NCBI GenBank assembly: GCA_038207565.1
Contig: JBBQZQ010000018.1
Span: forward strand, 1-64,000
Origin: JALZAI01 sp038207565
GTDB taxonomy: Bacteria; Actinomycetota; Actinomycetes; Mycobacteriales; Jatrophihabitantaceae
Length of the DNA: 64,000 nucleotides
Direction: 5' to 3'
The notes below the pieces were generated by a model. That model did not search any database. It had not been told where the DNA came from and was given only the letters and a program-made list of their open reading frames with translations. Below are positions 1 to 7,568 of the stretch, piece after piece (position 1 is the first letter of the stretch; every line of letters begins with the position of its first letter). The translations under genes and the position numbers were made by a program.

Positions 1-22
1 GAGGCGAAGGACTTGAACCCTC
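1..22 (-). other. tRNA 3'-end-like fragment (T-arm plus part of acceptor stem)
   Basis: Read on the minus strand this is a five-base stem, a seven-base loop TTCAAGT, the matching stem (one G-U pair) and five bases that could start an acceptor strand, cut by the window edge. I looked upstream on the minus strand for the matching 5' acceptor strand (GAGGC) and a valid anticodon arm and found neither within 200 bases. It may be a chance match, or a tRNA 3'-end copy of the kind left at integration sites. Bases 23-176 show nothing else I can support. Confidence 0.25.
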
Positions 23-176
23 GTAGCGTCAGGGACTTCAGGTGCACGGATCTCCCGTGGTCAGTTCGGGCGGTACCCGGTCGGCCGGGATCGACCGCAC
101 GAACTTAGCGCGGCGCGCAGTGCGCGTTCGGGAGCCCACGCGCGACGCGGCGCGCGCTACCAGGGACGCGTCGGCG

Positions 177-365
177 TCAGGTGAGCGCGGGCTCGGCTGC
201 CTCAGCGATGCGGTGCAGCTCGATATCGAGTTCCACCCGGTGCCCGTCGCGCAGTTCGACGAGTTCGCTTTCCAACTCCGCCACTCGCCGGCGTAACCGG
301 CCGATCTCCGCGGCGAGGAGGTAATCGTTGTTCGTGCCGACGTAGCCGAGCAAGGCGCGTGCCAT
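177..365 (-). CDS. small coiled-coil protein, function unknown
   Basis: This 62-residue protein starts with a short hydrophobic stretch (ALLGYVG) and continues as a Leu/Glu/Arg-rich heptad helix (residues 17-40, with LRRRVAELESEL), so a short coiled coil is likely. I chose the ATG at 365 because GAAGGG lies eight bases before it. A GTG at 488 would add 41 basic residues of poor quality. It lies downstream of mutM, with a 237-base gap, in the same direction. I recognise the type from actinobacteria (short proteins opening with MARALLG) but know of no function. Dimerisation is an inference from the heptads. Confidence 0.55.
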   Translation of the reverse strand: MARALLGYVGTNNDYLLAAEIGRLRRRVAELESELVELRDGHRVELDIELHRIAEAAEPALT

Positions 366-602
366 GTGGCGACCCTTCAGTTTCACCTTGGTGCCTGCAC
401 CCCGGTCGGCCTCTCGTGGACGCCGCACGGTCACAGACTTCGTTCGCTTGTCGACGAGGCGGGAGACGCGGGTACGGCTCTCGGACACCGATTGCCCGGG
501 CCGATCGACGTGCTGCGCCCCCGCCAGGTCACTTCATGGTCTCACTGCGGTAACAACGGGTCAACATACTCAGCCACCGGGCGCCTGCTTTTCACGGCCA
601 CT

Positions 603-1496
603 TCACGGCCCCGGGCGGCGCCGCGGCCGGCGCTGGCAGTGCGGGCACGAGAAGCTGGAGCGGTTCATGAACGCTTCGCGGCGGATGGCCGTCCCGCACC
701 GCGGGCACGGCTCGCCGGCACGGCCGTACGCCGCAAGGGACCGGTCGAAGTACCCGCTCTGCCCGTTGACGTTGACATAGAGAGCATCAAAGGACGTCCC
801 GCCGGCCTGCAGCGCCGCGCCGAGCACGTCGCGCACATCGGACAGCAACTGCGCCACCTGCGCTCGGCGCAGCGTCACGCCGCGCCGCTCGCCGTGCAGC
901 CGCGCGCGCCACAGCGCCTCGTCGGCATAGATGTTGCCGATTCCGGAGACCAGGCCCTGATCCAGCAGCGCTCGTTTCACCGCCGAGTCGCGCCGGCGCA
1001 ACCTCGAGTCGAACAGGCGGTCGTCGAAGAACGGATCGAGCGGGTCGCGGGCGACGTGCGCGATCTGGCCGGGCACCGACTGAGCGGGCTGGTCCGCTGC
1101 GGGGACCAGCGCGTCGAGCAACACTGCGCCGAACGTCCGCTGGTCCACGAAGCGCAGCTCGGGTCCGCCGTCGGCGAACCCGATCCGCACGTGCAGGTGC
1201 TTCTGCTCAGGGGCGTCGGGTGACTGGACGAGGAGCTGGCCGCTCATGCCCAGGTGGGCGATGAGGCACTCGTCCTGTCCCGAGGCCGGCGAGGTCAGCG
1301 GCATCCAGAGGTACTTGCCGCGGCGGGCGACGGAGTCGATCCGCGCGCCGGTCAGCCGGGCGCTGAGATCCTGCGCTCCGGCGAGATGGCGTCGCACGGC
1401 CCGCGGGTGTCGCACCTCCACTGAGTCGATCGTGCGTCCGGCCACCCACCGCTGCAGGCCGGCACGGACGGTCTCGACCTCAGGGAGTTCCGGCAC
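603..1496 (-). CDS. mutM: formamidopyrimidine-DNA glycosylase (Fpg/MutM)
   Basis: This 297-residue base-excision repair enzyme removes 8-oxoguanine and formamidopyrimidines and cuts the abasic site. The chain opens with PELPEVE after the initiator, giving the N-terminal proline nucleophile and catalytic glutamate. The beta-strand lysine lies in RRGKYLW near residue 60, followed by a helix-two-turn-helix region. The chain ends with a CPRC...CPHC zinc finger (residues ~262-287) and a short Arg/Pro tail. The start is a GTG that reads straight into PELPEVE. It follows rnc by 30 bases, the same pairing as in mycobacteria, and is probably co-transcribed with it. Confidence 0.96.
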   Translation of the reverse strand: MPELPEVETVRAGLQRWVAGRTIDSVEVRHPRAVRRHLAGAQDLSARLTGARIDSVARRGKYLWMPLTSPASGQDECLIAHLGMSGQLLVQSPDAPEQKHLHVRIGFADGGPELRFVDQRTFGAVLLDALVPAADQPAQSVPGQIAHVARDPLDPFFDDRLFDSRLRRRDSAVKRALLDQGLVSGIGNIYADEALWRARLHGERRGVTLRRAQVAQLLSDVRDVLGAALQAGGTSFDALYVNVNGQSGYFDRSLAAYGRAGEPCPRCGTAIRREAFMNRSSFSCPHCQRRPRRRPGP

Positions 1497-1526
1497 CTCG
1501 ACCGATGATCTGACTGCTCGGTGCGG

Positions 1527-2270
1527 CTAGTGGCTGGCGGCAGTGCCGTCGGCGCCTGCGGCGCTGACGGCACTGCCGGACCGTTGGGTGATCAAGTGCC
1601 AGGCGGCCTCGGCGGCGGCCTGTTCGGCTTCCTTCTTGCTGCGTCCGGTGCTCTCGTGGAAGTGCTCGCCATGGACGACGGCCTGCGCGGTGAACGTCTT
1701 CTCGTGATCGGGCCCGGCCGACCTCATCAGGTATTCGGGGACGCCGAGGCCCAACTCGGCGGTGAGCTCCTGCAAGCTGGTCTTCCAGTCCAGCCGCGCC
1801 CCGAGTTCGGCCGCGTCGTGCATGAGCCCGTCGAAGAGCTCATGCACGATCCGGGCCGATTCCGACTGCCCGTGCTCGAAGTAGATGGCGCCGAGCAGCG
1901 CCTCCAGCGCGTCGGCCAGGATGCTCGACTTGTCCCGCCCGCCGGTGGACTGCTCGCCGCGACCGAGGTGGAGGTAGGCACCCAACCCGTGCGGACCTAT
2001 GCCGCGAGCGACGTCAGCCAGCGCTCGCATGTTGACCACCGAGGCACGCAGCTTGGCCAGCTTGCCCTCGGGCAGGTCGGGATGGGTGCGGTAGAGGGTG
2101 TCCGTGACGACCAACCCGAGCACCGAGTCGCCCAGGAACTCCAGGCGTTCATTGTGCGGCAGGCCGCCGTTCTCGTAGGCGTACGAGCGGTGGGTCAGCG
2201 CGCGCCGGAGCAGCCCGGCGTCAAGGCTGACGCCGAGCGCCTCGAGCAGGTCGTTTTGCGGCGCCGTCAT
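1527..2270 (-). CDS. rnc: ribonuclease III
   Basis: This 247-residue double-strand-specific endoribonuclease processes rRNA precursors and structured mRNAs. The signature NERLEFLGDSVLGLVV (residues ~40-55) carries the metal-binding Glu and Asp, and the second acidic cluster is in DALEALLGAIYFE (~118-130). A dsRNA-binding domain fills residues ~160-235 (DWKTSLQELT, then GRSKKEAEQAAAEAAWHL). Length is normal for the family. It sits between rpmF and mutM, all on the minus strand. The ATG at 2270 is the natural start and gives a complete N-terminus. Confidence 0.96.
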   Translation of the reverse strand: MTAPQNDLLEALGVSLDAGLLRRALTHRSYAYENGGLPHNERLEFLGDSVLGLVVTDTLYRTHPDLPEGKLAKLRASVVNMRALADVARGIGPHGLGAYLHLGRGEQSTGGRDKSSILADALEALLGAIYFEHGQSESARIVHELFDGLMHDAAELGARLDWKTSLQELTAELGLGVPEYLMRSAGPDHEKTFTAQAVVHGEHFHESTGRSKKEAEQAAAEAAWHLITQRSGSAVSAAGADGTAASH

Positions 2271-2345
2271 CAGGCGAGATCGCAGCAGGGCACTCGGAAC
2301 GTGCTGCTGGGCGGAGACTGTGTGCTCATACTCTCCAGGCCTCGC

Positions 2346-2525
2346 TCAGACTGACAGGACCTGCTTGCCGTCGTACTGGCCGCAGTTGGCGCAGGCGGTG
2401 TGGGGCAGCTTCATCTGACCACAGGCCCGGTTCGGGCAGGGGACGAGCGTGGGCGCACTCGTCTTCCACTGCGACCGGCGAGACCGGGTATTGCTGCGCG
2501 AGGTCTTGCGCTTCGGAACGGCCAC
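2346..2525 (-). CDS. rpmF: 50S ribosomal protein L32
   Basis: This 59-residue protein of the large ribosomal subunit opens AVPKRKTSRSNTRSRRSQW and carries a zinc ribbon (C-P-N-R-A-C and C-A-N-C). The start is the GTG at 2525, not the longer upstream frame, because AAGGAG lies just before it and the family always begins with (M)AVPKRK. It lies between the DUF177 gene and rnc, the usual bacterial pairing of yceD-type genes with rpmF. The full set of zinc cysteines marks it as the zinc-binding form. Confidence 0.96.
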   Translation of the reverse strand: MAVPKRKTSRSNTRSRRSQWKTSAPTLVPCPNRACGQMKLPHTACANCGQYDGKQVLSV

Positions 2526-2573
2526 GTCGGTTACTCCTTGTTCGAACTGTCGCTGACTGAAGTTATAGAGCAA

Positions 2574-3221
2574 TTACCGGCCTGAGCTGTTACTGACCGA
2601 ACTGCCATTGTCGCCGCCACCGTCCCCGTCGGACGACTCAGGCTGGCCGAATGCAGCCAGCGCCGCCCACCGCGGATCGATCACGTCGTGCCGGTGCGCT
2701 GCCGGCAGGTCCGCCAACCGCTCCCCGCAGTCGGGGCACAGTCCCGAACAGTCCGGCCGGCATAGCGGCGTCCAGGGCAGCCCTAACACGATCGCGTCAC
2801 GCACCACCGGTTCGAGATCGAGGTGGTCCATCTCGATCCGGTGGATCTCATCCGCGCTGGTCGTCTCGTCGGTGATGCTGTCCGGATAGGCGAACAACTC
2901 CATGGCGTCGACGGCCACCTCACCGGCGATCGGGTCGAGGCACCGCGCACACTCGCCGCGCAGCGTGCCCGGACCACCGGCGATGGTGCCCGTGACGAGC
3001 ACACCTTCGGTGACCGATTCCAACCGCACGGCGACCGCGAGCGGCGCGCCTTCCGGCACGCCGATGAAATCCGAGCCGAGGCCCGCAGGCGCCCGAACGC
3101 CACGCCGATATTCGCGCATCGCGCCGGGACGGCGTCCGAGTTCTCGGACGTCGAACACGTACGGGCTGCGCAGATCCACGCCGGGCTTGCGGCGCGAGGT
3201 CGGTGTCGAGTTCTCAGGCAT
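2574..3221 (-). CDS. DUF177 (YceD-type) protein
   Basis: This 215-residue protein belongs to the DUF177/YceD family, conserved beside rpmF and linked in other bacteria and plastids to 23S rRNA accumulation. Visible features are the conserved core C-A-R-C-L-D-P near residue 110, an acidic segment, and a C-terminal C-R-P-D-C-S-G-L-C-P-D-C-G motif that probably binds zinc. The acidic Ser/Gly/Asp tail is low complexity. I chose the ATG at 3221 (MPENSTP) because the longer frame runs into the sepIVA C-terminus. The 48-base gap to rpmF supports one transcript. Confidence 0.85.
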   Translation of the reverse strand: MPENSTPTSRRKPGVDLRSPYVFDVRELGRRPGAMREYRRGVRAPAGLGSDFIGVPEGAPLAVAVRLESVTEGVLVTGTIAGGPGTLRGECARCLDPIAGEVAVDAMELFAYPDSITDETTSADEIHRIEMDHLDLEPVVRDAIVLGLPWTPLCRPDCSGLCPDCGERLADLPAAHRHDVIDPRWAALAAFGQPESSDGDGGGDNGSSVSNSSGR

Positions 3222-3288
3222 GCGGAGTTGGCTCAGATCGGGTTGAGGCCGCCACCCAGCGTAGCCGAGCGGGCACCCCAGACAGAAA

Positions 3289-4155
3289 TCAGGCGGACAG
3301 GGCGGTGGTGGTCCACTGCTCGGACCGCTCGACCGAATCGCCGTCAACCCCGTCGACAGGCTCGCTGCGGACAGCGGCTCCGCCACTGTCGGCGGCACTG
3401 TCGGTGGCACTGTCACCGGTCCCGGCGACGGGCGCGCCGGACGGGGCGGGGGCGCCTGAATCGGACCCACCGGCGTCAGGCTGCGGGTGCTGGGCGCGGC
3501 GCTGGGCGATCGCCACCCTGCCCTGTTCGGCGGTCGAGGCCGAGCGATGCAGCACCTGGGCCAGCTCGTACAGCGTGCGGTCGGCGTAGTCGTCGCTGTC
3601 GGACATCAGCTTGATCGCGTAGGCCTCGGCGCCGCCACGCCGTTCGACGCTGTATCGGTCGGCGTCGGCGCGCATCCGTTCGTGGTACTCGTCGGCAGCC
3701 GTGCGCACCTGCCGGTCGTAGGCGACGGCGTCCTCACGCAGCGTCGTGGCCGCGGCGCTCGCCTCCTGATACACGCGCGTGGCCGACACCAGCGCCGCGT
3801 GCTCGCTCCTGCCCTGCTCGACGATCTCGTAGGCCTGCACCTCGGCATCGTGGACGAGCCGACCGGCCCGCTCACGCGCGTCGGTCAGGGTCGACTCGGC
3901 CTCGCTGCGGGCGTCGTCACGCGTCTTGCCCGATTCGGTCCAGGCGTCGTGCAGCATCGTGTCGCGCGCGGCGAGCACCTTGCGTGCCTCACCGATCTCG
4001 GGCGGGAGCACCTCGCGCAGGTCGTCGAGGAGGTCGAGGACCTGTTCGCGCGGAACGACGCAGGACGAGGACATCGGGACGGTGCGCGCGGTCTCGACCA
4101 GCTCGACCAGCTCGGTCAGCAGGTTGTCAACCCGCCGCAGGGATTGTTCGGCCAT
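3289..4155 (-). CDS. sepIVA: DivIVA-family septum protein, SepIVA-like
   Basis: This 288-residue protein is almost all helix and charge, with long heptad stretches at ~5-60 and ~70-200 (EARKVLAARDTML, RAGRLVHDAEVQAYEIVEQ) and a disordered Pro/Ser/Asp-rich C-terminus from ~212. Its place next to DUF177, rnc and mutM matches mycobacterial SepIVA, a DivIVA-fold protein essential for septation. A role in organising cell-wall or septum synthesis is inferred from family and neighbours. The ATG at 4155 is the only good start. It is 33 bases downstream of coaD on the same strand. Confidence 0.75.
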   Translation of the reverse strand: MAEQSLRRVDNLLTELVELVETARTVPMSSSCVVPREQVLDLLDDLREVLPPEIGEARKVLAARDTMLHDAWTESGKTRDDARSEAESTLTDARERAGRLVHDAEVQAYEIVEQGRSEHAALVSATRVYQEASAAATTLREDAVAYDRQVRTAADEYHERMRADADRYSVERRGGAEAYAIKLMSDSDDYADRTLYELAQVLHRSASTAEQGRVAIAQRRAQHPQPDAGGSDSGAPAPSGAPVAGTGDSATDSAADSGGAAVRSEPVDGVDGDSVERSEQWTTTALSA

Positions 4156-4188
4156 CCGCTCGCACCTTCCCGAAGCCTTGCCGGCCGC

Positions 4189-4758
4189 TCAGGCGGTCGG
4201 ACCGGCGCGTTCTGTTCGTTCTCTCTCAGTTCGTTCCGCGAGGCGTTTGAGGACGTTCGGCGGGACGAGTGACGACACGTCGCCGCCCCATTTTGCTATC
4301 TCCTTCACCAGGCTAGCGGCGAGGAAGCTGTATTCCGGGTTAGTCGGCATGAACAGCGTGTCGATGCCGGCCAGGCCCCGGTTCATCTGGGCCATCTGCA
4401 GTTCGTAGTCGAAATCGCTGACCGCCCGCAGACCCTTCACGATCACCGAGATGCCCCGCTCACGGCAGTAGTCGACGACCAGGCCTTCGAAGCTGTCGAT
4501 GCGCACGTTGGGATACGCCGCGGTCACCTCGCCGAGCAGGTCGCGGCGCTCGTTCACGCTGAACAGGCTCGACTTGGACTGGTTGACGAAAACGGCCACC
4601 GTGAGCTCGTCGTAGAGCTGCGCCGCGCGGCTGATGATGTCCAGGTGCCCGTTGGTGACCGGGTCGAACGAACCAGGGCAGATGGCCCTGCGGACGTGCC
4701 CACCGGGCTCGATCGGCAGCGGTGCCGGACTGGCGTTCAAGCCGGGGGCCCGGCGCAA
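4189..4758 (-). CDS. coaD: phosphopantetheine adenylyltransferase
   Basis: CoaD transfers AMP from ATP to 4'-phosphopantetheine, the fourth step of coenzyme A synthesis. The nucleotidyltransferase motif GSFDPVTNGHLDII is complete, followed by the conserved VVDYC and KGLRAVSDFDYE regions and a family-typical end. The start is uncertain. The family usually begins at the residue before RRAICPGSF, but that codon here is GTC (4693-4695), with no in-frame ATG or GTG nearby. The coordinates use an upstream TTG at 4758; another TTG lies at 4740. Neither has a clear ribosome binding site. The mature enzyme is probably about 160-189 residues. Confidence 0.92.
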   Translation of the reverse strand: MRRAPGLNASPAPLPIEPGGHVRRAICPGSFDPVTNGHLDIISRAAQLYDELTVAVFVNQSKSSLFSVNERRDLLGEVTAAYPNVRIDSFEGLVVDYCRERGISVIVKGLRAVSDFDYELQMAQMNRGLAGIDTLFMPTNPEYSFLAASLVKEIAKWGGDVSSLVPPNVLKRLAERTERERTERAGPTA

Positions 4759-4798
4759 CGGCGATGCGTTCTGCGCGCAGCGGATTCGTGGGGCAGGC

Positions 4799-5356
4799 TC
4801 ATGGGCGGCGACCGTACCAAAGCAGGCCCTCGCCGTAGCGGCGCTGCTTGACGAGCGTCACGTCGGGCGGCCAGTGAGGTTCGACACCTCTGGCCGGGCG
4901 TTCCACCACGATGAGCCCGCCCGGGGCCAACCACCTGCCGTCGACCAGTTCGGCGAGCAGGGCGGTCAGGTGGTCTTCGCGGTAGGCGTAGGGCGGGTCG
5001 GCGAACACCAGATCGTAGGGTTCGTCCGCACCGACGCCCGTCAAGAACGGGGCCGCCTGCCGCCGGAACAGTTGCGCACCGGGCAGGTTGACAGCCTCGA
5101 TGTTGTGCTCGATGACCGCACCGGCGCCTCGGTCGGACTCGACGAACACGGCCGCCCGGGCACCGCGCGACAGCGCCTCGAGACCGACTGCGCCGGTTCC
5201 GGCGAACAGGTCCAGGACCCGCGCCCCGTCGATGTCCAGCAGGCCCAGCAGCGAGTTGAACAATGCTTCCCGGGCTCGCTCGGACGTCGGGCGGGTGCCC
5301 CGCTGCGGCACAGCCAGCCGCCGGCCTTTCGCAGCACCGCCGACGATCCGGGTCAT
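4799..5356 (-). CDS. rsmD: 16S rRNA (guanine(966)-N(2))-methyltransferase RsmD
   Basis: This 185-residue SAM-dependent methyltransferase modifies G966 of 16S rRNA. The Rossmann-fold glycine motif VLDLFAGTGAVGLEALSRGA (residues ~45-64) binds SAM, and the catalytic DPPY is present (VFADPPYAYRED). The N-terminus MTRIVGGAAKGRRLAVP is the classic family start. It lies between recG (4-base gap) and coaD, a common actinobacterial order. Length is normal and no key residue is missing. Confidence 0.95.
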   Translation of the reverse strand: MTRIVGGAAKGRRLAVPQRGTRPTSERAREALFNSLLGLLDIDGARVLDLFAGTGAVGLEALSRGARAAVFVESDRGAGAVIEHNIEAVNLPGAQLFRRQAAPFLTGVGADEPYDLVFADPPYAYREDHLTALLAELVDGRWLAPGGLIVVERPARGVEPHWPPDVTLVKQRRYGEGLLWYGRRP

Positions 5357-5360
5357 CTGC

Positions 5361-7568
5361 TCATGCCTTGTCGAGGTATTCGGCCTGCTCGTCCGCGACG
5401 AGGGCCGCCACCTCGTCGGCGAGCAGGCGATGCGCGCTGAGCTCGGGGTCGGCGGCGATCATGTCGCCGGCCTCGGCGCGCGCCTGCACGATGAGGTCCT
5501 CGTCGCGCAGCAGCGAGAGCAGCCGGAGCTGCGATCGGCGGCCGGACTGCGCGGCACCGAGCACATCGCCCTCGCGGCGCTGCTCGACGTCCAGGCGCGC
5601 CAGTTCGAAGCCGTCGTTGGTCGCGGCGACTGCGTCGAGCCGTTCGCGGGACGGGCTGGCTTCGGGCAGGTCGGTCACGAGCAGGCAGACGCCCTCCGCC
5701 GGCCCGCGCCCGATGCGCCCACGCAGCTGGTGTAGCTGCGACACGCCGAAGCGCTCGGCGTCGAGCACGATCATCACCGTCGCGTTCGGCACGTCGACAC
5801 CGACCTCGACCACCGTGGTCGCCACGAGCACGTCGACGCGCCCCGCGGCGAAATCGGTCATGGTGCGGTCCTTCTCGTCGGCCGGCATGCGGCCGTGCAA
5901 CGCCGCCAGCCGGAGTCCCTGCAACGGGCCTTCGGCCAATGTTGCGATCACCTCGCTCAGCGCGGCCGGCGGGCGGCGGGCCGGCCCGTCCTCCTCGGGT
6001 TCCGGCCCCTCGCCCTCACCCCCGGGTTCGGCAACCCCCTCGCCGATGCGCGGACAGACGACGAACGCCTGGCGACCGGCAGCGACCTCCTCGCGGACCC
6101 GCTGCCACGCACGCTCCAACCACGCCGGTCGCTCGGCCACCGGGACCACCGAGGTCCGGATCGGGGACCGTCCCGCGGGCAGCTCGGACAGCGTGGACGT
6201 CTCCAGGTCGCCGAACACAGTCATGGCCACGGTGCGCGGAATCGGGGTGGCCGTCATGACGAGCAGGTGCGGCGGCTGCTCTGCCTTCCCGCGCAGGGCA
6301 TCGCGCTGCTCGACACCGAAGCGGTGCTGCTCGTCCACGACCACCAGACCGAGATCGGCAAACTGGACGTGCTCCTGGATGAGGGCGTGGGTGCCGACGA
6401 CGATGCCGGCTCCCCCACCGGCAGCACCGAGCAAAGCCGACCGGCGCGCCGCGGCGGGCAGCGAACCGGTGAGCAAGACGACCTGGGTGGCTGTGTCGGC
6501 CCCGCCCATTGTGTCCGCCCCGCCCAGCCGGCCGGCCTGCGCCAACGGACCGAGCATCTGTTCGATGGTGCGCGCGTGCTGTGCAGCCAGCACCTCGGTC
6601 GGGGCGAGCAACGCGGCCTGACCACCCGCATCGACCACCTGGAGCATCGCGCGCAGCGCGACCACCGTCTTGCCCGAGCCGACCTCGCCCTGCAGCAGGC
6701 GGTGCATCGGGTGAGCGGCCGACAGCTCCTCGGCAACCGTCCGCCCGACGTCGCGCTGCCCCGCGGTGAGGGTGAACGGCAGGCGCCCGTCGAAGGCGTC
6801 GACCAACCCCCCGGGGCGAGGGGGGCGCGGGACGGCGGGGTTGTCCGCCGCGGCGGCGCGGCGCTGCGCGTTGGCCAGCTGGACGGCGAAGGCCTCGTCC
6901 CACGTCAGTCGCCGCCGGGCGGCATGCCACTGCTCCCGGGTCTCGGGACGGTGCACCGCTCGCAGCGCGGCGTCGAACTGCATCAGCCCGCGCCGGGCGC
7001 GAATCTCCAACGGGAGGGGGTCGGGCAGGGCGTCGAGCTGCGCCAGGACCACCTCGACGGAGCCGGCAATGGTCCAGCTGCGGACCTCCTTGGTAGCGGG
7101 GTAGACCGGGATGAGCGCACTGGCGTAGGCATCGGCCTCGTGCCCCGCCAGTTCGTCATCACGCAGCAGGACGTAGTCCGGATGGGTCAGTTGCCGGCGG
7201 CCGTTGAACATCCCGACCCGGCCGGAGAACAGGCCCAGGACCCCGGGTTGCAGTTCGCGCTCACGCCAGGTCGAGCGCGGGCCGAAGAACACCAGCTGGA
7301 CGGTGCCGCGCTCGTCGCCGACGATGACCTCCAGGCGGACCTGCGGGCGCCGGCCCCGGATTGCCGAGCTGCGCACCCGCGCCATCACCGTGACGTCCTC
7401 GTCGATCCGCAACGAGCCGAGGTCGGACAATTCGCCGCGCTCGGCGAGGCGGCGGGGGTAGTGGTGCAACAGGTCCCCGACCGTGCGCAGCCCGAGGCCG
7501 CGTTCCAGGGGTTTCGCGGTACGCCCGCCGACGGCCGATTCGAGGCGCGCCTGCAGCGGGCTGCTCAT
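5361..7568 (-). CDS. recG: ATP-dependent DNA helicase RecG
   Basis: This 735-residue helicase reverses stalled replication forks and migrates Holliday junctions. Its parts in order are the N-terminal wedge/OB domain (residues ~30-160), the helicase core with Walker A GEVGSGKT (294-301) and the DEQH box (412-415), the TATPIPRT motif, and the C-terminal QLRGRIGRG motif. The core carries a short repeat, GGADTMGGADT (~349-359), between motifs Ia and II that looks like a local duplication, and a Glu/Gly/Pro-rich insertion near 515. Its start overlaps the end of the DAK2 gene by four bases, so the two are probably translated together. Confidence 0.96.
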   Translation of the reverse strand: MSSPLQARLESAVGGRTAKPLERGLGLRTVGDLLHHYPRRLAERGELSDLGSLRIDEDVTVMARVRSSAIRGRRPQVRLEVIVGDERGTVQLVFFGPRSTWRERELQPGVLGLFSGRVGMFNGRRQLTHPDYVLLRDDELAGHEADAYASALIPVYPATKEVRSWTIAGSVEVVLAQLDALPDPLPLEIRARRGLMQFDAALRAVHRPETREQWHAARRRLTWDEAFAVQLANAQRRAAAADNPAVPRPPRPGGLVDAFDGRLPFTLTAGQRDVGRTVAEELSAAHPMHRLLQGEVGSGKTVVALRAMLQVVDAGGQAALLAPTEVLAAQHARTIEQMLGPLAQAGRLGGADTMGGADTATQVVLLTGSLPAAARRSALLGAAGGGAGIVVGTHALIQEHVQFADLGLVVVDEQHRFGVEQRDALRGKAEQPPHLLVMTATPIPRTVAMTVFGDLETSTLSELPAGRSPIRTSVVPVAERPAWLERAWQRVREEVAAGRQAFVVCPRIGEGVAEPGGEGEGPEPEEDGPARRPPAALSEVIATLAEGPLQGLRLAALHGRMPADEKDRTMTDFAAGRVDVLVATTVVEVGVDVPNATVMIVLDAERFGVSQLHQLRGRIGRGPAEGVCLLVTDLPEASPSRERLDAVAATNDGFELARLDVEQRREGDVLGAAQSGRRSQLRLLSLLRDEDLIVQARAEAGDMIAADPELSAHRLLADEVAALVADEQAEYLDKA

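Noticed and set aside
177..488. A 103-residue version of the coiled-coil protein starting at GTG 488
   Set aside because: The extra 41 residues are basic and low in order, and the better-spaced ribosome binding site belongs to the ATG at 365.
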